Source: Planctomycetaceae bacterium
Lineage (GTDB): Bacteria > Planctomycetota > Planctomycetia > Pirellulales > PNKZ01
DNA length: 47,116 nucleotides
Direction: 5' to 3'
Assembly: GCA_016793115.1 (NCBI GenBank)
Contig: JAEUIN010000275.1
Coordinates: 1-47,116, forward strand
Part shown: positions 14,476 through 21,886 of the stretch, piece by piece
Position numbering within the stretch: the first letter of the stretch is position 1
How the letters are laid out: each line of letters starts with the position of its first letter
Notes under the pieces: generated by a model
Told to the model about the DNA's origin: nothing
Database searches by the model: none
The model's input: the letters and a program-made list of their open reading frames with translations, nothing else
Translations under genes and position numbers: made by a program

Positions 14476-15108
14476 CTACGTGCCGAAGCCGCCGAAGCCG
14501 CCTCCGCCCATGCCGCCGATACCGCCGCCGAAGCCGCCGAAGCCGCCGCCGAAGCCGCCGTAGCCGCCGCCGAAGCCGAAGCTACGCGAGTACGCACGTT
14601 CGGCTTCCAAGTCTTCCTGACCGCGGACGAGGGCCGGCGACACCACGACGCGCTGCTCCGCGTCGGGAATGCCCAGCGACGTCAGAGCTTGAACAATCAC
14701 GGCGCGACGTTGCATATCGAGTTGAGGATTGGGATGTACCGGATACTTGTACTCGGTCGCTTCCAACTTGCTCGTCGTGCTCCGCTCGACCAGCACCGGG
14801 TAGTTTTGCCCGGCATGCAACCGCGCGGCGATTTGCTTCAAGTGATCCTCGCCCGCCCAATTCAGCCGAGCTTGGTTGTAAGTGAATTCGTGCTGGTAGA
14901 GCACAAATTTAGAAGGTTCGGCATTTTCCGCTTGAGCAATCCAAATCGGATCGCTCAGCGTGCCTTGGGGAGGAGGCGACACGCCGCGGACGCCCACCCA
15001 ACTCGGCACCGGCCAACTGATGCGAATGCACCCGGCCGTGGTCGCGAGGATCAGAGCGGAAATCAGCAGCCACCTCATACCGCGGCGGTGCGTCGAGTTC
15101 GTATTCAT
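14476..15108 (-). CDS. Lipoprotein with glycine-rich C-terminus, Tad locus
   Basis: A 210-residue protein with lipobox ILATTAGC (Cys 27), so an outer-membrane lipoprotein is likely. The middle (about 70-165) contains YPVLVERSTTSK and QLDMQRRAVIVQALTSLGIP, loosely like the OmpA/CpaD type of peptidoglycan or pilus-accessory domain. The last 35 residues are almost only Gly and Phe (repeats of GGFGGG). An AAGGA lies about ten bases before the ATG. It sits between secretin and TPR genes, the slot of CpaD in Tad loci, but the sequence is not clearly CpaD. I would call it a probable functional counterpart. Confidence 0.65.
   Translation of the reverse strand: MNTNSTHRRGMRWLLISALILATTAGCIRISWPVPSWVGVRGVSPPPQGTLSDPIWIAQAENAEPSKFVLYQHEFTYNQARLNWAGEDHLKQIAARLHAGQNYPVLVERSTTSKLEATEYKYPVHPNPQLDMQRRAVIVQALTSLGIPDAEQRVVVSPALVRGQEDLEAERAYSRSFGFGGGYGGFGGGFGGFGGGIGGMGGGGFGGFGT
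14479..14577 (-). repeat. Low-complexity Gly/Phe codon repeat
   Basis: Repeated GGC/GGT and TTC codons encode GFGGGYGGFGGGFGGFGGG and more. The tandem nature makes this stretch prone to length change by slippage. Confidence 0.75.
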
Positions 15109-15230
15109 GGGTCAGAAATCCTTTTCGACCTTACGCGGCAAGCGGGAGTCGCCGCGTAAGTTGTCTCCGGTGTCGTCGTTCCGTCAGCGATCACACAGGT
15201 TCACGTAACTTCATCGACTTTTTCAGGTCG

Positions 15231-17054
15231 CTAATTCGAGAATCCTACCGGTCCTTGCATGTAGTATCCGGTCGACTGCGTATAGCCCGCCGTGCTCTTC
15301 CATCCCCAGAGGGCCTGTCGGCGCGCTTCGAACATGCTCCATTGATACACCGGCCAGACCGTGCTGCGGTGATGTACGTCCGGTCGGCCTTCGTATCGTC
15401 CCAGCAAGAAGAAGTCGATCTCCCCCGGTTCCGTCACTTCCATCCCCGGCAACACCATCGGGACTTGCTCCGGCTCAAGCGGATGAACGAGTTCCGGGCT
15501 CACAAGGATGACCAGTTCCGTTTCGTCGCGGGCGACCGAACGGCGGCTAAAGAACAAGTCGAGTCCGGGTACGTCGCCGAGCCACGGAACACGGACTTTG
15601 TTGCTGTCTTGCTTGTCTTGAATCAAACCGGCGATGGCGAGCCATTGTCCTTCACGCAAGTTGACTTGCGTGTAAGCGCTTTCAACCTCCAAACCGGGGA
15701 TGCCGTTCACCTCGCCGACGCTGGTCACCGAGCTGACGGTCGGGGCGACTTGCAAGCGGATGTGGTCCTTGTCGAGCACGGTCGGAATGAACTGGAGTTG
15801 CGTACCGTACCCTTGGAATTGCGTGAAATTGCCGGCCAAACCGTTGATGCCCACGACGTTCGGGACGGCAAATTGGCCGCCGGAGATGAAGTAGGCGGGA
15901 TAACCGCTGATCGTGACAAGATTCGGCTCCGCTAAGATCTTTGTCGTACGGTTGCTGCTAAGAGCGCTGAGCGTCAACTGAACGTCGGTCGAATTGAGCA
16001 CGGCCTGATAGGCGCCGGCCACGTTCAAGTTCGTCGTCACGCTAAAATCTCCGGCTTGCGCCGAAAACTGCGATCCGATGGTGCGCAGCGCCCCGCGAGT
16101 CAGGCGGGCGATGCGGACCTTCAACAACACTTGGTGTTCGCCCGGCACTTCCAACATATTGATGACGGCCGTCGAGGCCCAATCGTCGGCGCCGAAACCC
16201 GGCAGGCGGGCGGCTCGGCCGCGATACCCAAGCGAACCGTAGCCGTAGGCTCCGTATCCGATGAAGCTGCCGGGACCGATCAAGCCGCCGGTTTGATCGA
16301 TGGATTCGCCGCGCACGATCCCCATGATGGCCGAGGCTTCCTGTGCGTCGCGAGCTTGGCCGCGAACGACCAGCTTGTCGGCGACGGCGATCAACTGCAC
16401 GTGGCTGTTGGGAAACAACTCATTGATTCGTTTCGCGAGTTCGCCGTACTGAGTGCGCATCATGTCTTCTTCACTCAGATCCGGATGCACCTTGATCAAG
16501 TATCGAATATTGGTGTGGAGCGGCGTGCCGCCCTGAGCGGGTTGCGCGTCGCCGAACCACAGCGTTACGGTCGTTTCGCCGATCTCGCGACCGATCAACT
16601 CAAATTCATTCGGCGAAAAATTGACTGTTTCAACGATGCCCGGCTCGGCGATCGAGACGCGGACCACCGGTTGTTTCGTCGTAATCAATTTTGAACGACG
16701 CTGAATCAGATCGAGTCGGATATCCGGCTCCTGCACGCTCGCGATCGCGGCGTCGAATCGCTCGCGCACCAACGGCTGCATGTCTTCTTGCCGTTGCGGC
16801 AAGTTGCGATACTTCACCGCATCCGGTTTCGAGGCGGGGTCGTAATCGTAGCCGGCTTGCAAGGCCCCGGCGTCGGCCGCGGGCGTCTGATCCGCAGATC
16901 GCGGCCAGTTGAAAACCGGCACTCCCGTTCCAGGCACTTGTGCCGCCGAAATCGAGGTCCACCCCAAAGCGGCGCATAAGCCCCAACTCGAGGCACGCTG
17001 TAAGGAGCTACGCGCGAAGCGACGTACGATTTGCCGTAACTGATTTACGCTCAT
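15231..17054 (-). CDS. cpaC: Tad pilus secretin (CpaC/RcpA type)
   Basis: A 607-residue outer-membrane channel protein. After a signal sequence ending near SAAQVPG, the N-terminal pilus-assembly domain (about 110-210) includes SIAEPGIVETVNFSPNEFEL and EIGETTVTLWFGD. A BON-like segment follows (LVVRGQARDAQEASAIMGIV). The secretin domain (about 370-520) has the closing VPWLGDVPGLDLFFSRRS and ETELVILVSPELV motifs. The frame is open to 17123, but the ATG at 17054 has GGTGGATC just before it and starts a normal signal. Upstream is the Flp-like pilin, downstream the lipoprotein. It forms the pilus exit pore. Confidence 0.92.
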   Translation of the reverse strand: MSVNQLRQIVRRFARSSLQRASSWGLCAALGWTSISAAQVPGTGVPVFNWPRSADQTPAADAGALQAGYDYDPASKPDAVKYRNLPQRQEDMQPLVRERFDAAIASVQEPDIRLDLIQRRSKLITTKQPVVRVSIAEPGIVETVNFSPNEFELIGREIGETTVTLWFGDAQPAQGGTPLHTNIRYLIKVHPDLSEEDMMRTQYGELAKRINELFPNSHVQLIAVADKLVVRGQARDAQEASAIMGIVRGESIDQTGGLIGPGSFIGYGAYGYGSLGYRGRAARLPGFGADDWASTAVINMLEVPGEHQVLLKVRIARLTRGALRTIGSQFSAQAGDFSVTTNLNVAGAYQAVLNSTDVQLTLSALSSNRTTKILAEPNLVTISGYPAYFISGGQFAVPNVVGINGLAGNFTQFQGYGTQLQFIPTVLDKDHIRLQVAPTVSSVTSVGEVNGIPGLEVESAYTQVNLREGQWLAIAGLIQDKQDSNKVRVPWLGDVPGLDLFFSRRSVARDETELVILVSPELVHPLEPEQVPMVLPGMEVTEPGEIDFFLLGRYEGRPDVHHRSTVWPVYQWSMFEARRQALWGWKSTAGYTQSTGYYMQGPVGFSN

Positions 17055-17537
17055 TGATCCACCGCTCTCTGGTGTTCGGCGAAACACGTGGGTCACCATC
17101 GAATTCGCGAATGTTCGCGGCATTCAATCGTCGTCACCGGGCGAATTTGCTCGACGTCGACACGGCAGGAAAAATCGGCGCAGGCCGGTTATCCACACCT
17201 AGGTAGTTAGTATTTCGTCACGGCTTGCGTGGAAATTAAACGGGATTTACCAGCGTTGCCGGAAAATCCATAGGAAAGGAAATACACGACTGTCCGACTT
17301 GGGGGTGTGCGTTTGGGTCGCGGCGCACGAAATCTTGCCGTTTGCACGCATAATGCTGCGGTTTTACGCAAAAAGCGCCGGGCTCCGGCCGTTACGGATA
17401 CGGTCGGTGCCGGCAGGACACCCGTTCAAAATGCCGACAGCCGCCCGAACCTTCCGGTCCTGGGCGGCTGGGCGTCACGGGGAGATGACGAAAGTTGGCT
17501 CGCGACTGTCGGCTCACATTCGCAAGCGTGGGCGGAG
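17055..17537 (-). promoter_or_regulatory. 483-bp intergenic region between pilin and secretin
   Basis: No supported gene. It holds a hairpin at 17438-17470 (arms CAGCCGCCC and GGGCGGCTG) about 70 bases beyond the pilin stop. Such stems in Tad loci let the pilin be made in excess over the export machinery. The secretin's own promoter is probably further along, but I cannot place it. Confidence 0.5.
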
Positions 17538-17870
17538 CTATTCGCCTTCGGAGCCGCCCCAAGCAGCGACGTTCACACACTTGGACGGGCAACCGGAGTT
17601 GCTGTTGCCGCCGTCGCAAAAGTCCTGCTGGTCGTGAAACTGCCCGCCGCCGGTCTTGGCACAATGGCCGCTCGTTCCACTGTAGCAGTACGACTGATTG
17701 ATGTTGGCGAAAGCCTGGCCGACATCGGCCAACTCCGTTACGACCGAGTCGCGGACGCTTTTCAAGCCGGCGATCACGCCGAGGACAAGAATCGTCGCTC
17801 CAAGCATGATTTCAGCCGAAACCACGGCACCGGTTTGTTCGCTCCATAGACGAATGATCGTGATCTTCAT
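17538..17870 (-). CDS. Flp-like type IVb pilin with cysteine-rich tail
   Basis: A 110-residue protein. EQTGAVVSAEIMLGATILVL at residues 11-30 has the Flp/class-III leader features: a short basic N-terminus, a Gly, then a hydrophobic helix with Glu at the fifth-to-sixth mature position. GLKSVRDSVVTELADVGQAF continues the pilin helix. The remaining 45 residues contain five cysteines (SYC, GHC, DFC, SGC, SKC), far longer than the usual 50-60-residue Flp. GGGGAGACG stands before the ATG. It should be the structural subunit or a minor pilin for the secretin downstream. Confidence 0.7.
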   Translation of the reverse strand: MKITIIRLWSEQTGAVVSAEIMLGATILVLGVIAGLKSVRDSVVTELADVGQAFANINQSYCYSGTSGHCAKTGGGQFHDQQDFCDGGNSNSGCPSKCVNVAAWGGSEGE

Positions 17871-18274
17871 TTCTGCGTCTCCCCGCGATTAAGTGATTCG
17901 TAACTCGTCTCACGGCGTCTCTCTCCAAACGTCGCGAGTACTTCTGTGATGCTCGGGGCATAAAGCAGAGGGCATGCCGAGAGGACGCCACGACGGCCCG
18001 ACGGCGGTGTGAATTTGCACGCAACTATCGACATGAAAGCCGGTTAGCTATCGCCGGAAAATACGCGCAACAATGCCCTTCCACCGTATTCCCCCTGCGA
18101 ATGCATGCCGCGAAGAGGCAACGATATGTTGCCGTTGTTGCCCGACTGCAACAACGCGGTACGACAACTCTTCGCTACGACCGCGCAAGTCGGCAGATCT
18201 TACTCAAGCTGCGTCTGCGGCACATCCGATACATCCGAGAGACAGCCCGCGTCACCTTCCCCCGAGATTGCTTC
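17871..18274. promoter_or_regulatory. 404-bp divergent intergenic region
   Basis: It separates the pilin (minus) from the Ig-like protein (plus). Frames extend through part of it on the plus strand but have no start signal or family likeness. Promoters for both directions are expected; I cannot mark them. Confidence 0.35.
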
Positions 18275-19708
18275 ATGCGCCGGCGAAAGTTCATTCCCTC
18301 ATTGTTGGCTTCGCTTTTGTTCGCGACGCCGCTGCACGCCGTTGAGATCGACGGTCCGCAAACGATCGTGACGAGCGAATCTCAATTCGCCATTCCGTTT
18401 CAAATCGAGGCGGACAAGGGCGACAACTCGGAAGTTCGACTCTATCTCTCCGAGGATCGTGGGACTAGCTGGAAGCTCCACAGCAAAGCACAAGCACCAA
18501 TAGACAGCTTCGACTTTAAGGCCGAGAGCGAGCAAGAATACTGGTTTGCCGTTCGCACGCTCGATGCGACGGGGAAGGAATCGCCGTCCGAACCGCCGTC
18601 GGCCGAATTGGTGGTCGTCGTCGATCGCACCCCTCCCAAACTCGAACTCGTTGCAGAACCGACGCCGCAAGGAGAAGTCGCCGTACGTTGGAAAGTCGAC
18701 GATCCGCATCTTGACGTCGACTCGCTCAAATTAACTTATCGCACCGCCGACGGGCGAGGCGCCGAGCTTCTCGCCGAGCGAACGAAACGTCAGGAAGATG
18801 ATCGATCGGCTTCAGGCGAAGTATTGTGGACACGTATTTCGGACCAAGCCGACGTCGTGATACGCGCCGAAATTCGCGATGCGGCCGACAACGTTGTGGT
18901 GAAGGAATTTCCTTTAACCGCACTACGCGCTCAAGCGGAGACCCCGACGCCGGCGCCCCTTGCCGGTCCCGGCCCGCTCCCTTCGCCTCCGACGAACGCC
19001 GTCGCGACGCCTCTCCCCGCGCCGACGATGTCGATACGCGATCCGAACAAGCCGTTGATGGTGAACTCCACTTCGTTCGAACTAGATTACGACGTACAGC
19101 GCGCCGCAAGCGTTTCGGTCACGAAAGTCGAGATTTGGGGAACGCGCGACGAAGGCCGAACTTGGGTCTTGTTGGGACTCGATGAAGATCGCCGCAGTCC
19201 GTGCGCCGTAAACGTCGACACGGCCGGAATGTACGGATTCGCCGTCGTCGTCGAAGCGGGCGATGGTCTCAAAGGTCGCGTTCCTCAATCCGGAGACGCG
19301 CCGGAAATCCGGGTCGGCGTCGATTTAACCGTCCCGCGAGTTCGCCTCACGACGGCCGAACCTGATCCGCAGGGACGCCCTTGTCGGATGCGAATCAATT
19401 GGGATGCGCTGGACGAGAATCTAGGTCCGCAAGCGGTGACGATATCTTGGTCCGGTTCGCCGCAAGGTCCATGGACTCCCGCGGCGCAAGGAATCGCTTC
19501 GAGCGGCGGACACGAATGCGAATTCGATCCGCAGGGCCCGGACTACGTTTATCTGAAGATCGACGTTCGCGACGAAGCGGGCAACGTCGGCTCACAAACG
19601 ACGAAGACGGCGATACCCGTCGAAAAGCGTCAAGTTCAGTTCACATTTGCCGGCAACAATACCGGAGCGGCGTCGGCGCGACCGAAGTGGTTCCACGTGC
19701 TGCAATAG
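18275..19708 (+). CDS. Secreted Ig-like repeat protein, unknown function
   Basis: A 477-residue protein. The ATG at 18275 starts a good signal peptide (MRRRKFIPSLLASLLFATPLHA); the frame continues upstream to 18101, without such sense. Two or three beta-sandwich repeats carry a shared motif, VRLYLSEDRGTSWKL and VEIWGTRDEGRTWVL, plus a third, degenerate one (ISWSGSPQGPW). A Pro-rich linker of about 35 residues lies between the first and second halves. This layout is familiar from planctomycete exported proteins of unknown role. The BBP7 gene follows 61 bases later on the same strand, suggesting a shared outer-envelope function. Confidence 0.75.
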   Translation: MRRRKFIPSLLASLLFATPLHAVEIDGPQTIVTSESQFAIPFQIEADKGDNSEVRLYLSEDRGTSWKLHSKAQAPIDSFDFKAESEQEYWFAVRTLDATGKESPSEPPSAELVVVVDRTPPKLELVAEPTPQGEVAVRWKVDDPHLDVDSLKLTYRTADGRGAELLAERTKRQEDDRSASGEVLWTRISDQADVVIRAEIRDAADNVVVKEFPLTALRAQAETPTPAPLAGPGPLPSPPTNAVATPLPAPTMSIRDPNKPLMVNSTSFELDYDVQRAASVSVTKVEIWGTRDEGRTWVLLGLDEDRRSPCAVNVDTAGMYGFAVVVEAGDGLKGRVPQSGDAPEIRVGVDLTVPRVRLTTAEPDPQGRPCRMRINWDALDENLGPQAVTISWSGSPQGPWTPAAQGIASSGGHECEFDPQGPDYVYLKIDVRDEAGNVGSQTTKTAIPVEKRQVQFTFAGNNTGAASARPKWFHVLQ

Positions 19709-19769
19709 TTATCGGACATCGTCAAGAAGCGCGCGGAACGATGCGGTTTCGTCGCCAGGGGGAGAGCGA

Positions 19770-21755
19770 ATGCGAGTTCGTGTTTTTAGTTGGGCGCTAA
19801 GTCTCGGTCTCTGCTGGCACGTCGGCGGGGCGGCCGCTCAACAATTTGGTGCGGCAGGATATCCGACCGCTGCGAACGGCGCACCGGGAACTTATTACGC
19901 TCAAGTGGCCGGTCAAGCCGGAATCGGTCCGGCGGCGACGAATGCTACGACCGCGGGTTTGAATACGCTGCCTCCCAACGTCGCGGCCGCAACACGGCAG
20001 ACGCCCCCTGCAGCGGGGCAAGCGAATCCGCCTACGATGCCGATCGCATATCCGGGCGCCGCCGCTCAGCGCTTCAATCCAATCCCTGCGGGCAATCCGT
20101 ATTTGCCGCAAACGATAGCCGTCCCACCAACGGCGCCGTCCGGGCCTGCACGACCAGTCGGCGCCGTGCGGACGCAGGGTACAACTGTTCCTCCGCTAAC
20201 GCAGAGGGTCGGCAGGCCGCACACGGAAATTTCTCCGCTTAACGGGGTGCATCAAGTTAGTTGGGCGCAACCGCGGCCATTCATGCAGACCGGCGGCGAA
20301 GTGAAGCCGGTCGCAGCCGCAATGCCCGTCGGGCCGACGCTGGGCCATCCCCAACAACAGTCGCTCCCTCCGAACTACGGAACGCCGCTGCTCGCCGCCG
20401 CCAATCAACCGACGCTCGCCCCGCCGCTTCCCGCAGCCGGAGTGCCGCAACCGGTGATTGCGCCCTCAATTCAAGCCGGCATGAATAGCTCGCCGCCGCC
20501 GATGCCGACGCAACCGATGATGTCGCATCCGATGCCGCCCCTCGGCGCGGAATACAACACGGCGCCTGTCGACGCGGCCTCCGCATTCGCAGCGCCCCAC
20601 CAGACACAGGGGAGCGTTCCGCAGCCGTCGATCGCGCCGTCGCTCGCGTGGCCTCAACCGAACTCTGCGCCGTCGACTTCGTACGGCGCTTCTCCCGGCG
20701 CCGGCTACACTCCGTATGCATCGCCGCCGGGCGCCGACGCCGTTTACGAAGGGATGTTCGACGGAGGCCCCGCCGCGCCGGGAGGCAATTGGATGAGCAG
20801 TTGCGATCCATGCGCCGCCGGAGGTTCCTGCGGCCCGTGGTTCGCCTCCGTCTCGGGACTCTACATGACGCGGGACGTTCCGAACAATGTCGGGCTCGCG
20901 TACATGAACGCCGTTCCCCAAACAAGCGTGCTCAACACCGAGCAAGCCGGATTCGATTGGAAGGGGGGATTCGAGACTCGCCTCGGTCGCACGCTTGGCT
21001 CGACCTACGCGCTGGAAGCCGTCTACTGGTACCTCGATCCTTCGAGCGACCACATCAGCGTGCGCAGCCTGAACAACGACATCACGTCGCGGCTCGACAT
21101 GTCGAACGTGCTCTACAACGGCTTCGCGCTGAGCAACATCTACGAGAACTCCCGCGAACAGCGAGTCTATCGGGGAAATCAATTTCAGAACATCGAACTC
21201 AATCTCTGGCAACAAGCTTTGCAGGTCGATTCGGCGAGCCGTTTCGGCATGGCTTTCTTCAGCGGAGTCCGCTACTTCCAATATCGTGAGATATTGGAAT
21301 ATGGCGCGGTGCAGGCCAATAGTGAGTTTTCCGACAACGACTTCGACACGCAAAGTTGGTACCACATTCGCACTAACAACAACCTGATCGGCTGGCAGGT
21401 CGGCGGCCGCGGCCAGTTGTTTCTCGGCCCGAAATTGCGGCTCTGGGCGATTCCGCGAGCGGGCATTTTCGCCAACGTCATCAGCCAACAGCAAGACTTG
21501 TGCATGGTCATCGATCTGCACTCGACGAAGACCGACGTGGCGCTGCTCGGACAAATTGATCTAGGCGCGTCGTATCAACTTTTCGGTTGCTGCAGCGCGT
21601 TTATGAGTTACCGTGCGTTGGGGATTGCAGGGGTGGCCAACGGCGATGATGCGATCGCCCGGGATTTCACTTCGCTGCCCGACATGGGTCAGATCAACTC
21701 CTCCGGCAGCATCATTCTTCACGGAGTGAACGCCGGCCTGCAGTTTCAGTTCTAA
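19770..21755 (+). CDS. BBP7 family outer-membrane beta-barrel protein
   Basis: A 661-residue exported protein. The ATG at 19770 has GGGGGAGAG just before it and opens a signal peptide ending in GGAAAQQ. Residues 20-365 are low-complexity Pro/Ala/Gln/Met-rich sequence. From about residue 385 (GPWFASVSGLYMTRDVPNN) to the end the pattern fits the BBP7 family named in Blastopirellula/Rhodopirellula: FDWKGGFETRLGRTLGSTYA, EAVYWYLDP, then alternating strands ending LHGVNAGLQFQF, a classical barrel C-terminus with terminal Phe. Function is structural or unknown. A strong terminator follows at 21831. Confidence 0.88.
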   Translation: MRVRVFSWALSLGLCWHVGGAAAQQFGAAGYPTAANGAPGTYYAQVAGQAGIGPAATNATTAGLNTLPPNVAAATRQTPPAAGQANPPTMPIAYPGAAAQRFNPIPAGNPYLPQTIAVPPTAPSGPARPVGAVRTQGTTVPPLTQRVGRPHTEISPLNGVHQVSWAQPRPFMQTGGEVKPVAAAMPVGPTLGHPQQQSLPPNYGTPLLAAANQPTLAPPLPAAGVPQPVIAPSIQAGMNSSPPPMPTQPMMSHPMPPLGAEYNTAPVDAASAFAAPHQTQGSVPQPSIAPSLAWPQPNSAPSTSYGASPGAGYTPYASPPGADAVYEGMFDGGPAAPGGNWMSSCDPCAAGGSCGPWFASVSGLYMTRDVPNNVGLAYMNAVPQTSVLNTEQAGFDWKGGFETRLGRTLGSTYALEAVYWYLDPSSDHISVRSLNNDITSRLDMSNVLYNGFALSNIYENSREQRVYRGNQFQNIELNLWQQALQVDSASRFGMAFFSGVRYFQYREILEYGAVQANSEFSDNDFDTQSWYHIRTNNNLIGWQVGGRGQLFLGPKLRLWAIPRAGIFANVISQQQDLCMVIDLHSTKTDVALLGQIDLGASYQLFGCCSAFMSYRALGIAGVANGDDAIARDFTSLPDMGQINSSGSIILHGVNAGLQFQF

Positions 21756-21830
21756 GTCACTCTCGCCGGAAATTGGCGACCTGCTTACGGCGGCTTCGGG
21801 GGAAGGACCGCAGTAAGCAATCGTCGAGCG

Positions 21831-21872
21831 AGCCCGAGCCGAGGACGGCGACGTCCCGGCTCGGGCTTTTTT
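21831..21872 (+). terminator. Factor-independent terminator
   Basis: AGCCCGAGCCG and CGGCTCGGGCT form an 11-bp GC-rich stem around a 15-base loop, followed by six T. It lies between the convergent BBP7 and hydrolase genes and serves the BBP7 transcript. Confidence 0.9.
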
Positions 21873-21886
21873 CGCCGCCGACGGCT

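Noticed and set aside
17438..17470. Hairpin after the pilin as a classical terminator
   Set aside because: The stem is good but no T-run follows on the minus strand, so I list it only as a structure within the intergenic region.
20466..21554. A 362-codon minus-strand frame opposite the BBP7 gene
   Set aside because: Same shadow effect; no start signal, and the plus strand encodes a recognisable barrel.
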